This document shows positions 27,243 through 35,881 of a stretch of DNA of 45,415 nt, one piece after another. Where the stretch lies: NCBI GenBank assembly GCA_030526155.1, contig JAUNDI010000011.1, forward strand, positions 10,369 through 55,783, in the 5' to 3' direction. Under the pieces are notes generated by a model, which did no database searches, was not told the DNA's origin, and saw only the letters and a program-made list of their open reading frames with translations. Source of the DNA: Bacteroidia bacterium (lineage in GTDB: Bacteria > Bacteroidota > Bacteroidia > Bacteroidales > Marinilabiliaceae). Position numbers and translations under genes: made by a program. How positions within the stretch are numbered: position 1 is the first letter of the stretch; each line of letters starts with the position of its first letter.

Positions 27243-28550
27243 TTATTTTTTACGCATTACTAGATTTACTGGGACACCGGTGAAATCCCACATTTCGCGC
27301 ATTTTGTTTTCGAGGAATCTCTTGTAAGGATCCTTTATGTATTGAGGAAGATTACAGAAGAATGCGAAAGTAGGGGTTGCGCTAGGTAGCTGAGTAATAT
27401 ACTTAATGCGGATATATTTACCCTTTGTTGCTGGAGGTGGGTATTCTCCTATTATAGGTAGGAGAGCCTCGTTGAGTTCGGATGTAGAGATACGGCGCTT
27501 ACGGTTCTCGTAAACCTTATCAGCTTGTTCGATAGCCTCGTAGATACGTTGTTTGTTAGGTACGGAGGTAAATACGATTGGGAAATCGGTATATGGAGCC
27601 ATTTCGGCACGGATTACCTCTTCCCATTTTTTAGCTGTCTTAGAGTCCTTCTGAATCAAGTCCCACTTATTCACGAGTACTACTACGCCCTTATTATTCT
27701 TTTGGATTAGAGAGAATATCTTTTTATCCTGAGCCTCGAATCCACGAGTAGCGTCGACCATAAGGATACAAACGTCGGAATTCTCGATAGCTCTAACGGA
27801 GCGCATAGTAGAGTAGAATTCGACATCATCCTTCTCCTTATTACGTTTACGAAGGCCTGCGGTATCTACTAGGTAGAAGTCGTGTCCGAACTTATTATAC
27901 CTTGTGTAGATAGAATCGCGAGTAGTACCAGCTATTGAGGTAACGATATTTCTATCCTCGCCCATGAAAGCGTTAAGGATAGAAGACTTACCAGCGTTAG
28001 GGCGGCCAACGATAGTATATTTAGGGAGAGAGTCGTCGATATCGCTCTTTACGTCCTCTGGGAGAAGTTCAAGAACGCGGTCGAGCAGATCGCCGGTACC
28101 ACTACCATTACCACCAGAGATGGTAAAGAAGTCCTTAAAGCCGAGGCGATGGAACTCATAAGTATCGCCCATGTGTTCGGTATAGTCAACCTTATTCACC
28201 ACGAGAAGAACATTCTTCTTAGAGCGGCGAAGAAGGTCGGCAATCTCCATATCGTAATCGGTGATACCCACCTGTACGTCGACGAGGAATAGGATTACAG
28301 CTGCTTCGTCTACGGCTAGCTGTACTTGGCGACGAATTTCGACTTCGAATTCATCATCAGAATTGAAAGTATAACCGCCTGTATCGATGATAGAAAACTC
28401 CTTACCATTCCAAAATACCTTTCCATATTGGCGGTCACGTGTGACACCAGCTGTCTCATCAACTATTGCTTGACGAGATTGAGTAAGTCTGTTGAAGAGA
28501 GTAGACTTGCCTACGTTAGGGCGTCCTACTATAGCTACAATATTTCCCAT
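27243..28550 (-). CDS. der: Ribosome biogenesis GTPase Der (EngA)
   Basis: This 435-residue double-GTPase helps assemble the 50S subunit. The first G domain has GRPNVGKST (residues 9-17), DTGGY and NKVD. The second has [17 protein letters not shown] and NKWD. A C-terminal KH-like domain (~355-435) has the motif [18 protein letters not shown]. Length and arrangement are standard. It has its own promoter on minus and leads the der-RDD pair. Confidence 0.98.
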   Translation of the reverse strand: MGNIVAIVGRPNVGKSTLFNRLTQSRQAIVDETAGVTRDRQYGKVFWNGKEFSIIDTGGYTFNSDDEFEVEIRRQVQLAVDEAAVILFLVDVQVGITDYDMEIADLLRRSKKNVLLVVNKVDYTEHMGDTYEFHRLGFKDFFTISGGNGSGTGDLLDRVLELLPEDVKSDIDDSLPKYTIVGRPNAGKSSILNAFMGEDRNIVTSIAGTTRDSIYTRYNKFGHDFYLVDTAGLRKRNKEKDDVEFYSTMRSVRAIENSDVCILMVDATRGFEAQDKKIFSLIQKNNKGVVVLVNKWDLIQKDSKTAKKWEEVIRAEMAPYTDFPIVFTSVPNKQRIYEAIEQADKVYENRKRRISTSELNEALLPIIGEYPPPATKGKYIRIKYITQLPSATPTFAFFCNLPQYIKDPYKRFLENKMREMWDFTGVPVNLVMRKK

Positions 28551-28566
28551 AATCAGATATTTGGCG

Positions 28567-28598
28567 CAAATATAATTAAAGAGTTGCGTAAAGACAAA
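28567..28598 (-). promoter_or_regulatory. Bacteroidetes-type promoter for der
   Basis: On the minus strand, TTTG (28595-28598) and TATATTTG (28567-28574) are 20 nt apart, an ideal fit. It lies 17 nt before the der ATG. Confidence 0.8.
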
Positions 28599-28644
28599 GT
28601 TATTACTCGCTTTATGTTTTCTTTACATTGTTTAAGGGAGGGGA

Positions 28645-28703
28645 GTAGTTGTTTTAGTTGCTCTAGTTATTCTAGTTAATCTAGATTGACTAGATGGGGC
28701 TAG
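28645..28703 (+). repeat. 9-nt periodic CTAG array, upstream of menE
   Basis: Units read TTGTTTTAG, TTGCTCTAG, TTATTCTAG, TTAATCTAG, ATTGACTAG, ATGGGGCTAG: five-base variable part then CTAG/TTAG, mostly every 9 nt. A GGGGCGGG box (28709-28716) follows directly. Confidence 0.85.
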
Positions 28704-28726
28704 AATGAGGGGCGGGTGGACCCTTG

Positions 28727-28873
28727 TTGCTCGCAGTTTTTGGTAAAGGAGGATATAGGGAGCACCTTGTTTGCTCGCAGTTTTTTATTAGGGAGGGGAT
28801 TGGGTGGAGGCTTTTTGCTCGCAGTTTTTTTATTGTGTGGGGGTAGGGTGTGGCCTTCTTGGTCGTAAATTTT
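28727..28873 (+). repeat. 44-nt tandem units with TTGCTCGCAG plus T-tract
   Basis: TTGCTCGCAGTTTTT starts at 28727, 28771 and 28815, exactly 44 nt apart. A fourth, decayed copy (TTGGTCGTAAATTTTT) starts at 28859, again at +44. Unit ends are G-rich and similar (GGGAGCACCTTGT, GGGTGGAGGCTTT, GGGTGTGGCCTTC). The fourth unit merges into the menE -7 box TATATTTG (28874-28881). Confidence 0.85.
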
Positions 28874-28902
28874 TATATTTGCGGATATATTTTGAAGTGG
28901 TT

Positions 28903-29868
28903 ATGTTTATAGATGAGTGGAATAGTGATTTGGAGTTTGTGGAGGTGCAGACTTCGGGGTCGACGGGGGTACCTAAGGTAATGCGTGTGGAGAAGAGGCG
29001 GATGGTGGCATCGGCGCGGATGACGTTGGATTTTTTGAGGTTAGAGAGAGGGGATACGGCGTTATTGTGTTTGCCTGATAAGTATATAGCTGGGAAGATG
29101 ATGGTAGTGAGGAGTATTATTGGCGGATTGAGGTTGATATCTGTTGAGCCTTGTGGTAATCCTTTGCTTAGTGTTGAGGAGGGGGAGCATATATGTTTTG
29201 CTGCCTTTACGCCTATGCAGGTATATAATATGTTGGGAGATGAGGTGAGTAGGAGGAGATTTGAGGCTATAGATAAGATTATTATAGGAGGTGGAGCCGT
29301 TTCAGGTACTCTGGCAGAGGAGTTGAGGTGGATGAAGAATGAGATATGGTCGACCTACGGTATGACAGAGACATTATCCCATATTGCGATGAGACCATTA
29401 TCGGGAGCGGGTGCTTCTGATTGGTATGAGACATTGAAGGGTGTGAATATATCTACAAATGGCGAGGGGTGTATGGTAATAGATGCGCCACATGTAGCGG
29501 AGGGGCTATTAGAGACCAATGATATAGTAGAGATACGAGAAGATGGTAGGTTTAAGATATTGGGGAGGAGAGATAATGTGGTATGCTCTGGAGGTGTGAA
29601 GATGCAGATAGAGCAGATGGAGCAGAGGATTGCGGTGAAGTATTTAGGAGAGTTTGCGTTATCTTGGGTAGAGGATGAGAGATTGGGTCAGGCATTAGTA
29701 TTGGTATATACAAAAAAGGAGGATAGGGAAGAGATAGAGAGGGTATGTGGAGAGGTTTTGGAGAAGATTGAGAGGCCGAAGAGGTATATTTGGGTTGAGG
29801 CGTTGCCTTATACGGAGACGGGGAAGATTGCGAGGGGGATGCTTCGTGAATTGATAATTGACAAATGA
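28903..29868 (+). CDS. menE: AMP-binding acyl-CoA ligase, probable o-succinylbenzoate-CoA ligase
   Basis: 321 residues from ATG 28903; the longer frame upstream is repeat sequence. It is an ANL-superfamily enzyme with the P-loop TSGSTGVPKVM near residue 17, the aromatic loop STYGMTETLSHIA, and KILGRRDNVVCSGGVKMQIEQME at the hinge to the C-terminal lid, which ends with the Lys region ETGKIARGML. It activates o-succinylbenzoate for menaquinone synthesis if the MenE call is right. It is very short for the superfamily: most of the N-terminal domain before the P-loop is missing, as in compact Bacteroidetes MenE. It precedes dacB by 22 nt; no other men gene is in the window. Confidence 0.75.
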   Translation: MFIDEWNSDLEFVEVQTSGSTGVPKVMRVEKRRMVASARMTLDFLRLERGDTALLCLPDKYIAGKMMVVRSIIGGLRLISVEPCGNPLLSVEEGEHICFAAFTPMQVYNMLGDEVSRRRFEAIDKIIIGGGAVSGTLAEELRWMKNEIWSTYGMTETLSHIAMRPLSGAGASDWYETLKGVNISTNGEGCMVIDAPHVAEGLLETNDIVEIREDGRFKILGRRDNVVCSGGVKMQIEQMEQRIAVKYLGEFALSWVEDERLGQALVLVYTKKEDREEIERVCGEVLEKIERPKRYIWVEALPYTETGKIARGMLRELIIDK

Positions 29869-29890
29869 AAATGGACAATAATAGATTGGG

Positions 29891-31282
29891 ATGAGGTTTT
29901 TATCATTGATATTGTTTTTATGTTGGGGTGTTGTGGGGATGGCGCAGCAGCCTGTAACGAGTGTGCCTGAGACGGCGCAGAGTGCGGTAATAATGGATTT
30001 GGAGACGGGTGAGATAGTTGCTTCTTGTAATCCGTATATGATGTTAACACCAGCGTCGTTGACAAAGATGATTACTACAGCAGCCGGATTGGAGTATTTA
30101 GGGAGGAATTTTAGGTTTAAGACACGTTTTAGGTTTTCGGCTAATAAAGATGGAGAGGGGAGGATAGTAGTAATTGCGGATGGGGACCCTACAATAGATT
30201 CTAAATATTTTAGGGAGTGTACTATTGACAATATTGTTGATACGCTCTTGGCGTCGCTTGGTGGGGTAGCAAGGTATAGGCTAGAGCTTGAGGATGACTA
30301 TTTTAGAGGGGCACCATATGTTTCTAAGAGACTTTGGGAGGATATGGGTAACTATTATGGAGCAGCTTATGGGACATATAATATAGGTGATAATACACAG
30401 GTGGTTCATTTAAGTTCGTCGGATAAAGATGTGTGGCAGTCGACCTATTCCAATAAAAAAACAGCTAAGGATAGGATAGATGAAGAGGAGATGACTATTT
30501 ATGCTAAAGCATATGAAGGCAAGACAGACAGTGCGTATATCTATGGAGTAGAGAGAGGAAATAGATATATATCTGGAGCTATACCAGCAAATAGGAGAGA
30601 ATTTGAGGTAAAGGCAGCCATGACGGATGCTAGATGTGAGTATGTAAAGCGATTTAGTGAAGCTATGGAGAGGAGGGGGAAGAGAGTTGTGGGGTATGAA
30701 TATATAGAGGGAAAGAGAGAAGGTGTTGGTACTAAGCAGATATTAGAATATTCTTCACCTAAATTGATAGATATTATTAAGGAGACCAATCAGAAGAGTA
30801 TAAATCTGTTTGCGGATGCGATATGCTTTGCTTTAGGCAGAGCGAAGATAGGTGGAGGAGAGAGGACGGGTAGTTCGAGTTGGGATGATGCTATGATGCA
30901 GTTGAGAAGATATGCACGAGAGACGATGAGGACAAAAACGGAAGCCAAATTGTATGATGGGGCAGGATTATCCCCTATGAATGCAGTCTCGGTCTATCAG
31001 ATAGCCAGCATGTTGAGATATATTTCGCAACAGCCATATTATGAGGATTATAGAGGAAGTTTAGCGCAGGCGGGGAAGAGTGGGACATTAGCGTCATTTG
31101 GCAAGGGGACCAAGCTACAAGGTAAGGTAATAGGCAAGAGTGGCAGTATGACTGGAGTAATGGGTTATGCAGGTTATATATCGCATAAATATTCATTTTG
31201 TATTATATTTAATCACGATCCAAGAGATAGAAAAGAACAGCGGAGCGATATGGCGGAATGGCTTATGAGATGGGGTCTTTAA
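29891..31282 (+). CDS. dacB: D-alanyl-D-alanine carboxypeptidase/endopeptidase (PBP4, S13 family)
   Basis: 463 residues with a signal peptide (MRFLSLILFLCWGVVGMAQ). The three penicillin-binding motifs are present: S56-LT-K59 in PASLTK, S303-I-N305 in KSINLFADA, and K396-S-G398 in AGKSGTL. Between the first two lies the large insert typical of PBP4. In the periplasm it removes terminal D-Ala or cleaves cross-links. ATG 29891 gives the signal peptide directly. It follows menE by 22 nt and may be co-transcribed with it. Confidence 0.95.
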   Translation: MRFLSLILFLCWGVVGMAQQPVTSVPETAQSAVIMDLETGEIVASCNPYMMLTPASLTKMITTAAGLEYLGRNFRFKTRFRFSANKDGEGRIVVIADGDPTIDSKYFRECTIDNIVDTLLASLGGVARYRLELEDDYFRGAPYVSKRLWEDMGNYYGAAYGTYNIGDNTQVVHLSSSDKDVWQSTYSNKKTAKDRIDEEEMTIYAKAYEGKTDSAYIYGVERGNRYISGAIPANRREFEVKAAMTDARCEYVKRFSEAMERRGKRVVGYEYIEGKREGVGTKQILEYSSPKLIDIIKETNQKSINLFADAICFALGRAKIGGGERTGSSSWDDAMMQLRRYARETMRTKTEAKLYDGAGLSPMNAVSVYQIASMLRYISQQPYYEDYRGSLAQAGKSGTLASFGKGTKLQGKVIGKSGSMTGVMGYAGYISHKYSFCIIFNHDPRDRKEQRSDMAEWLMRWGL

Positions 31283-31312
31283 CTCTTTTTAAGTGTTAAT
31301 AAGTTCATTATG

Positions 31313-31344
31313 TTTGTTTTATATTGGAGGTGGCAGTAATTTTG
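31313..31344 (+). promoter_or_regulatory. Promoter for the CxxC-less thioredoxin-like gene
   Basis: TTTG (31313-31316) and TAATTTTG (31337-31344) are 20 nt apart. The gene starts 62 nt later. Confidence 0.65.
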
Positions 31345-31406
31345 CGGCGTTAATATTTGGAGCTAGGTTGTTATTTCGGTGACAATTTCCAAGTAAAACA
31401 GATTTA

Positions 31407-31931
31407 ATGTCAACTAATAAAATTTCATTATTAATTGCGATGGTAACCTTGATAGTGTTATCATCGGCTAAGAAAGAGACTGAGGAGTCTTACAAGGAAC
31501 AGATTCGAAATATTTCGAGTCTTCCTCTAGTTGGGGGTGATACTCTCACTGCCGAAGAGATAGAGGGTAAATTGATAATCTTAAACTTTTGGGCATCGTA
31601 TGATGCGGCTTCGCGCATTAATAATTACGATTTGCTAAGATTGAACCAATCATACCAAGACAAGAGCTTTTTTGAAGCAGATGGGTTGGAGGTAGTGTCT
31701 GTTTCATTGGACACATACCGTTCACAACTTGTAAAAGCCATAGCAGCAGATGAGACACAATGCTTCAAGCATATTTGTGACTTTAAGGGAACAGAGTCGG
31801 CATTGTGTAAATCATTTGATATTGACGGTCCGGTAAATATCCTGATAAGCACAGACGGCAGAGTATTGGCGAGAGACTATGGAGTAGGGAAGATTGAGTC
31901 GGCCCTAGCCACCCTACATGCCAATAATTAG
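31407..31931 (+). CDS. Thioredoxin-fold (TlpA/AhpC-like) protein lacking the CxxC
   Basis: 174 residues with a short hydrophobic N-terminus (KISLLIAMVTLIVLSSA). ILNFWASYDAASRINN aligns with the TlpA active-site segment (FWASWCGPCRxE), but both cysteines are absent. The rest is family-like: LEVVSVSLDTYRSQLVKAI, HICDFKG, and a cis-Pro-like turn DGPVNILIS. Two other Cys (CFKHIC) remain elsewhere. It is probably redox-inactive and may bind or chaperone a partner (inference). A true WCGPC paralogue lies 61 nt downstream with its own promoter. Confidence 0.8.
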   Translation: MSTNKISLLIAMVTLIVLSSAKKETEESYKEQIRNISSLPLVGGDTLTAEEIEGKLIILNFWASYDAASRINNYDLLRLNQSYQDKSFFEADGLEVVSVSLDTYRSQLVKAIAADETQCFKHICDFKGTESALCKSFDIDGPVNILISTDGRVLARDYGVGKIESALATLHANN

Positions 31932-31935
31932 GATA

Positions 31936-31966
31936 TTTGTTTGATAATATCTTTTAGCTATATTTG
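31936..31966 (+). promoter_or_regulatory. Promoter for the TlpA-like disulfide reductase
   Basis: TTTG (31936-31939) and TATATTTG (31959-31966), 19 nt apart, lie 26 nt before the ATG. Confidence 0.75.
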
Positions 31967-31992
31967 CGCGAGTTAAAAATAGGCTAAATGTT

Positions 31993-32511
31993 ATGAAGAT
32001 AATTCGCACATTACTTTTATTATTGAGTTTAGTGTTCACCACTTCGCTAATGGCGCAAGAGGTGGGTATAAATTCGGGCAATATAGCACCAGAGATAGTA
32101 GGCAAGACTCCAGACGGCAAGACTATAAAATTGTCGGACTTGAGAGGCAAGTATGTATTGATAGACTTTTGGGCATCGTGGTGTGGACCATGTAGGCATG
32201 AGAATCCTACGGTAGTAGCAGCCTATAATAAGTTTAACGGAGTGACCTTCAGAGGCGGGGTAAAAGGCTTTGAGGTATTTTCTGTATCGTTGGACAATAA
32301 AGAGGCTGCGTGGAAGAGTGCGATAGTAAAAGATGCGCTAACATGGAGCTATCATGTATGCGACTTTGGGGGATGGAGAAGTGCATTGGCAGCCAAGTAT
32401 AAGGTAAATAGTATTCCTACCAACTTCTTGATAAATGACAAAGGTGTGATTGTTGCAAAGAATTTGCGAGGCAGTGCCCTACAGTCGGTTTTGTCGAGTT
32501 TAGTTGAGTAA
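31993..32511 (+). CDS. TlpA-family thiol-disulfide oxidoreductase
   Basis: 172 residues with a signal peptide (IIRTLLLLLSLVFTTSLMAQ). The redox motif is intact in DFWASWCGPCRHENP, followed by VFSVSLDNKEAAWKSAIV and the cis-Pro loop SIPTNFLI. It acts in the periplasm, probably keeping cysteines reduced. The upstream gene is a CxxC-less paralogue; similar spacing and sequence point to an ancestral duplication. Confidence 0.92.
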   Translation: MKIIRTLLLLLSLVFTTSLMAQEVGINSGNIAPEIVGKTPDGKTIKLSDLRGKYVLIDFWASWCGPCRHENPTVVAAYNKFNGVTFRGGVKGFEVFSVSLDNKEAAWKSAIVKDALTWSYHVCDFGGWRSALAAKYKVNSIPTNFLINDKGVIVAKNLRGSALQSVLSSLVE

Positions 32512-32556
32512 GCATATACTGACATATTGACAAAAAGATAGACAGATAATATGACA

Positions 32557-32590
32557 TTAAGGCAGCCGTGAAAGGTTGCCTTAATTATTT
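32557..32590 (+). terminator. Probable rho-independent terminator after the TlpA gene
   Basis: TTAAGGCAGCC (32557-32567) pairs with GGTTGCCTTAA (32574-32584) around GTGAAA. The tail TTATTT is only moderately T-rich. Confidence 0.65.
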
Positions 32591-32676
32591 ACTGACATGT
32601 TGGCAGATAAATGCTCTTTGGCAAGGCTATTGATGTATATGAGAATGAAATAAAAAAGAAAACAACAACATAAGAT

Positions 32677-33258
32677 ATGGCAGAGAATAAAGAGAATCTA
32701 CAAGAGGAGCAGCAGTTGAATAACGAGCAAGCTGCACAGGAGACAGCACAAGAGCCACAAGCAGAGGCAGCTGCAGAGACTCAAGCAGAAGAGGTTGATC
32801 CTATAGCCGCAGAGATAGCTGCGTTGAAATCTCAAGTAGATACACTTAACGATAAATATTTGCGACTTACGGCAGAGTATGACAACTACCGCAAGCGTAC
32901 ACTTAAGGAGAAAGCTGACTTATTGAAGAGTGCTGGAGCAGACGTATTGTCGGGTTTGCTTCCAGTATTAGATGATTTTGAGAGAGGCCTTGCGCATATG
33001 ACAGATGCATCTGATGTGGCATCGTTGCGTACAGGAGTAGAGTTGATACATAAGAAATTTGTTGATTTCCTTGGTAAGAAAGGTGTAACAGAGATACCAG
33101 CAAAGGGAGAGGCATTTGATGCTGAGGTACATGAGGCTATCACTATGATGCCAGCGCCATCAGAAGATATGAAAGGCAAGTGCTTTGACTGTGTAGAGAA
33201 AGGCTACAAGTTGGGAGATAAAGTTATTCGATTCGCCAAGGTAGTAGTTTGTGAGTAA
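32677..33258 (+). CDS. grpE: Nucleotide exchange factor GrpE
   Basis: 193 residues. An acidic, Gln/Glu-rich N-terminal tail (~1-45) is followed by a long helix [29 protein letters not shown], then [12 protein letters not shown] and the beta domain with [15 protein letters not shown] and [17 protein letters not shown], the GrpE signature. It releases ADP from DnaK. dnaJ starts 2 nt after its stop, making a grpE-dnaJ operon; dnaK is not in the window. No CIRCE element was seen upstream. Confidence 0.96.
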   Translation: MAENKENLQEEQQLNNEQAAQETAQEPQAEAAAETQAEEVDPIAAEIAALKSQVDTLNDKYLRLTAEYDNYRKRTLKEKADLLKSAGADVLSGLLPVLDDFERGLAHMTDASDVASLRTGVELIHKKFVDFLGKKGVTEIPAKGEAFDAEVHEAITMMPAPSEDMKGKCFDCVEKGYKLGDKVIRFAKVVVCE

Positions 33259-33260
33259 CG

Positions 33261-34406
33261 ATGGCAAAGAGAGATTATTATGAAGTGTTAGGTGTCTCAA
33301 AAGGGGCATCTGCAGACGAGATAAAGAAGGCCTATAGAAAGATGGCCATTAAGTATCACCCGGATAAGAATCCAGGTGATAAAGAGGCGGAAGAGAAGTT
33401 TAAGGAGGCTGCTGAGGCCTATGATATACTCTCTGATGCTACAAAGAGACAGAAGTACGACCAATTTGGTCATGCTGCCTTTGAGAATGGCGGCGGCGGT
33501 GGAGGCTATGGTCCTGGCGGCATGTCAATGGACGATATCTTCTCGCACTTTGGCGATATCTTTGGCGGCTTTGGCGGTTTTGGTGGTTTTGGTGGATCTA
33601 GAGGCGGTTCAAGACAGAATAGAGGTACCAATTTGAGAGTACGTGTCACTCTATCCCTATCAGAAGTTGCCAACGGCGTTACGAAGAAGTTGAAGGTTAA
33701 GAAAGCCGTACAATGTCCACATTGTAAAGGTTCTGGAGCAAAAGATGCAAGTTCGGTAAAGACCTGTGCTACCTGTAAAGGTTCGGGTGTTGTGATGCGT
33801 GTAGTATCCTCTCTCTTTGGTCAGATGCAGACACAGAGTGCATGTCCTACTTGTGGAGGCGAAGGTAAGACCATTACAGACAAGTGTACACACTGTCATG
33901 GTGAAGGCATCATCATGCAAGAGAGTGTTGAGGAGGTACGTATACCAGCAGGTGTAGAGGACGGCATGCAGCTCACTGTAAGAGGCGCTGGTAATGCAGC
34001 TAAGAACGGCGGTATGGCAGGCGACCTACTTGTGGTAATACAAGAGACACCAGATAAAGAGTTGGTAAGAGATGGCTCGAACCTTATTTATCACCTATTG
34101 TTGCCAGTAACAGATATGATATTGGGAGCGCCAGTAGAGGTACCTACTGTAGACTCGAAGGTAAGAGTAACTATTGACCCGGGAACGCAGCCAGGCAAGG
34201 TGTTGCGTCTAAAGGGCAAGGGCTTGCCAGAGGTAAACTCTAGTGTGAAAGGCGACTTGTTGGTTAGGGTAGACGTATATATACCTACTGAGTTGACCAA
34301 AGATGAGAGAAAGGCAGTAGAATCGTTAAGAGGGTCGGACAATTTCAATCCCTCTTCGACTGCAAAAGACTCATTCTTCAAGAGAATGAAAAACCTTTTT
34401 AGTTGA
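33261..34406 (+). CDS. dnaJ: Molecular chaperone DnaJ (type I Hsp40)
   Basis: 381 residues. The J domain has the HPD motif at residues 33-35. A Gly/Phe-rich region (~75-115) is followed by a zinc domain with four CxxCxGxG-type repeats ([32 protein letters not shown]), then the C-terminal substrate-binding domains with [13 protein letters not shown] and [10 protein letters not shown]. It stimulates the DnaK ATPase and delivers unfolded clients. It is directly downstream of grpE. Confidence 0.98.
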   Translation: MAKRDYYEVLGVSKGASADEIKKAYRKMAIKYHPDKNPGDKEAEEKFKEAAEAYDILSDATKRQKYDQFGHAAFENGGGGGGYGPGGMSMDDIFSHFGDIFGGFGGFGGFGGSRGGSRQNRGTNLRVRVTLSLSEVANGVTKKLKVKKAVQCPHCKGSGAKDASSVKTCATCKGSGVVMRVVSSLFGQMQTQSACPTCGGEGKTITDKCTHCHGEGIIMQESVEEVRIPAGVEDGMQLTVRGAGNAAKNGGMAGDLLVVIQETPDKELVRDGSNLIYHLLLPVTDMILGAPVEVPTVDSKVRVTIDPGTQPGKVLRLKGKGLPEVNSSVKGDLLVRVDVYIPTELTKDERKAVESLRGSDNFNPSSTAKDSFFKRMKNLFS

Positions 34407-34441
34407 TAATACGAATAAGGCTTAAAAAAGAAGTTAGTAAG

Positions 34442-34472
34442 TTTGATATGTCGTTGACAATATCTAATTTTA
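34442..34472 (+). promoter_or_regulatory. Putative promoter for the small lipoprotein
   Basis: TTTG (34442-34445) and TAATTTTA (34465-34472), 19 nt apart; the last base departs from TAnnTTTG. Confidence 0.45.
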
Positions 34473-34504
34473 CAGCAAATTGAAATTATTAATAAATAAG
34501 TACT

Positions 34505-34630
34505 ATGAAGAAGGTAGCATTTATATTAGTAGCATCTCTTTTGACAGCGTTCGTATTGTCATCATGTGGGTCAGAGAAAGAGTGTCCTGCATATGGTCAG
34601 TCGAATGTAGAAGTAGAGCAAATAGCATAA
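34505..34630 (+). CDS. Small lipoprotein, 41 residues
   Basis: Begins MKKVAFILVASLLTAFVLSSCG and ends NVEVEQIA. The lipobox is L-S-S-C followed by Gly-Ser. After cleavage only about 22 residues remain (GSEKECPAYGQSN...), so it would be a very small acylated peptide. It has a candidate promoter upstream and a strong inverted repeat just after the stop. No family recognised; similar tiny lipoproteins are often missed in annotation. Confidence 0.75.
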   Translation: MKKVAFILVASLLTAFVLSSCGSEKECPAYGQSNVEVEQIA

Positions 34631-34631
34631 A

Positions 34632-34672
34632 TATTTACGGGTGGAGGTATGAGTTACTTTCACCCGTAAATA
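34632..34672 (+). other. Perfect inverted repeat after the small lipoprotein gene
   Basis: TATTTACGGGTG (34632-34643) pairs perfectly with CACCCGTAAATA (34661-34672) and can extend inward with G-U pairs. No T-run follows, so it may be a weak terminator or a 3' stabiliser rather than a classical terminator. Confidence 0.7.
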
Positions 34673-34694
34673 ATGTTAAATCGGGTTGATAGCA

Positions 34695-34725
34695 TTTGCA
34701 CTATTAGTTAAATTAACTAATTTCG
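34695..34725 (+). promoter_or_regulatory. Promoter for gapA
   Basis: TTTG (34695-34698) and TAATTTCG (34718-34725), 19 nt apart, with one mismatch to TAnnTTTG. The ATG follows 48 nt later after an A-rich leader. Confidence 0.6.
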
Positions 34726-34767
34726 CGTGCGTTTGAAAAGAAACACAATACAATTCTAACATAATAA

Positions 34768-35772
<1,005 letters not shown>

Positions 35773-35807
35773 TTTTCCTTTAGGAATTTAATTCATTAAA
35801 TAACCTA

Positions 35808-35843
35808 CCCGGGTTCTGATATTCAGAATCCGGGTTTCTTTTT
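35808..35843 (+). terminator. Rho-independent terminator after gapA
   Basis: CCCGGGTTCTGA (35808-35819) pairs with TCAGAATCCGGG (35823-35834), a 12-bp stem with one G-U pair and a 3-nt loop, followed by a T-rich run. Confidence 0.92.
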
Positions 35844-35881
35844 GTATATTCGCGATAGATAAATGATGAGATATTGCATAT

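Larger units (their letters stand above)
28551..28902. other. 352-nt divergent gap between der and menE, with promoters and repeats
   Basis: Next to der is its minus-strand promoter. The remainder is the composite repeat (9-nt CTAG array, GGGCGGG box, 44-nt units) followed by a TATATTTG box 22 nt before the menE ATG. No gene is supported; the open frame across it (to 28804) is a repeat translation. Confidence 0.7.

Noticed and set aside
28645-28858. CRISPR array
   Set aside because: Units are 9 or 44 nt with no conserved repeat/unique-spacer pattern and no cas genes nearby.
28804-28902. N-terminal extension of menE
   Set aside because: It is translation of the 44-nt repeat units and the promoter.
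32600-32616. Sigma-54-like site upstream of grpE
   Set aside because: TTGGCAG...TGCT has GG and GC one base too close for the -24/-12 spacing.
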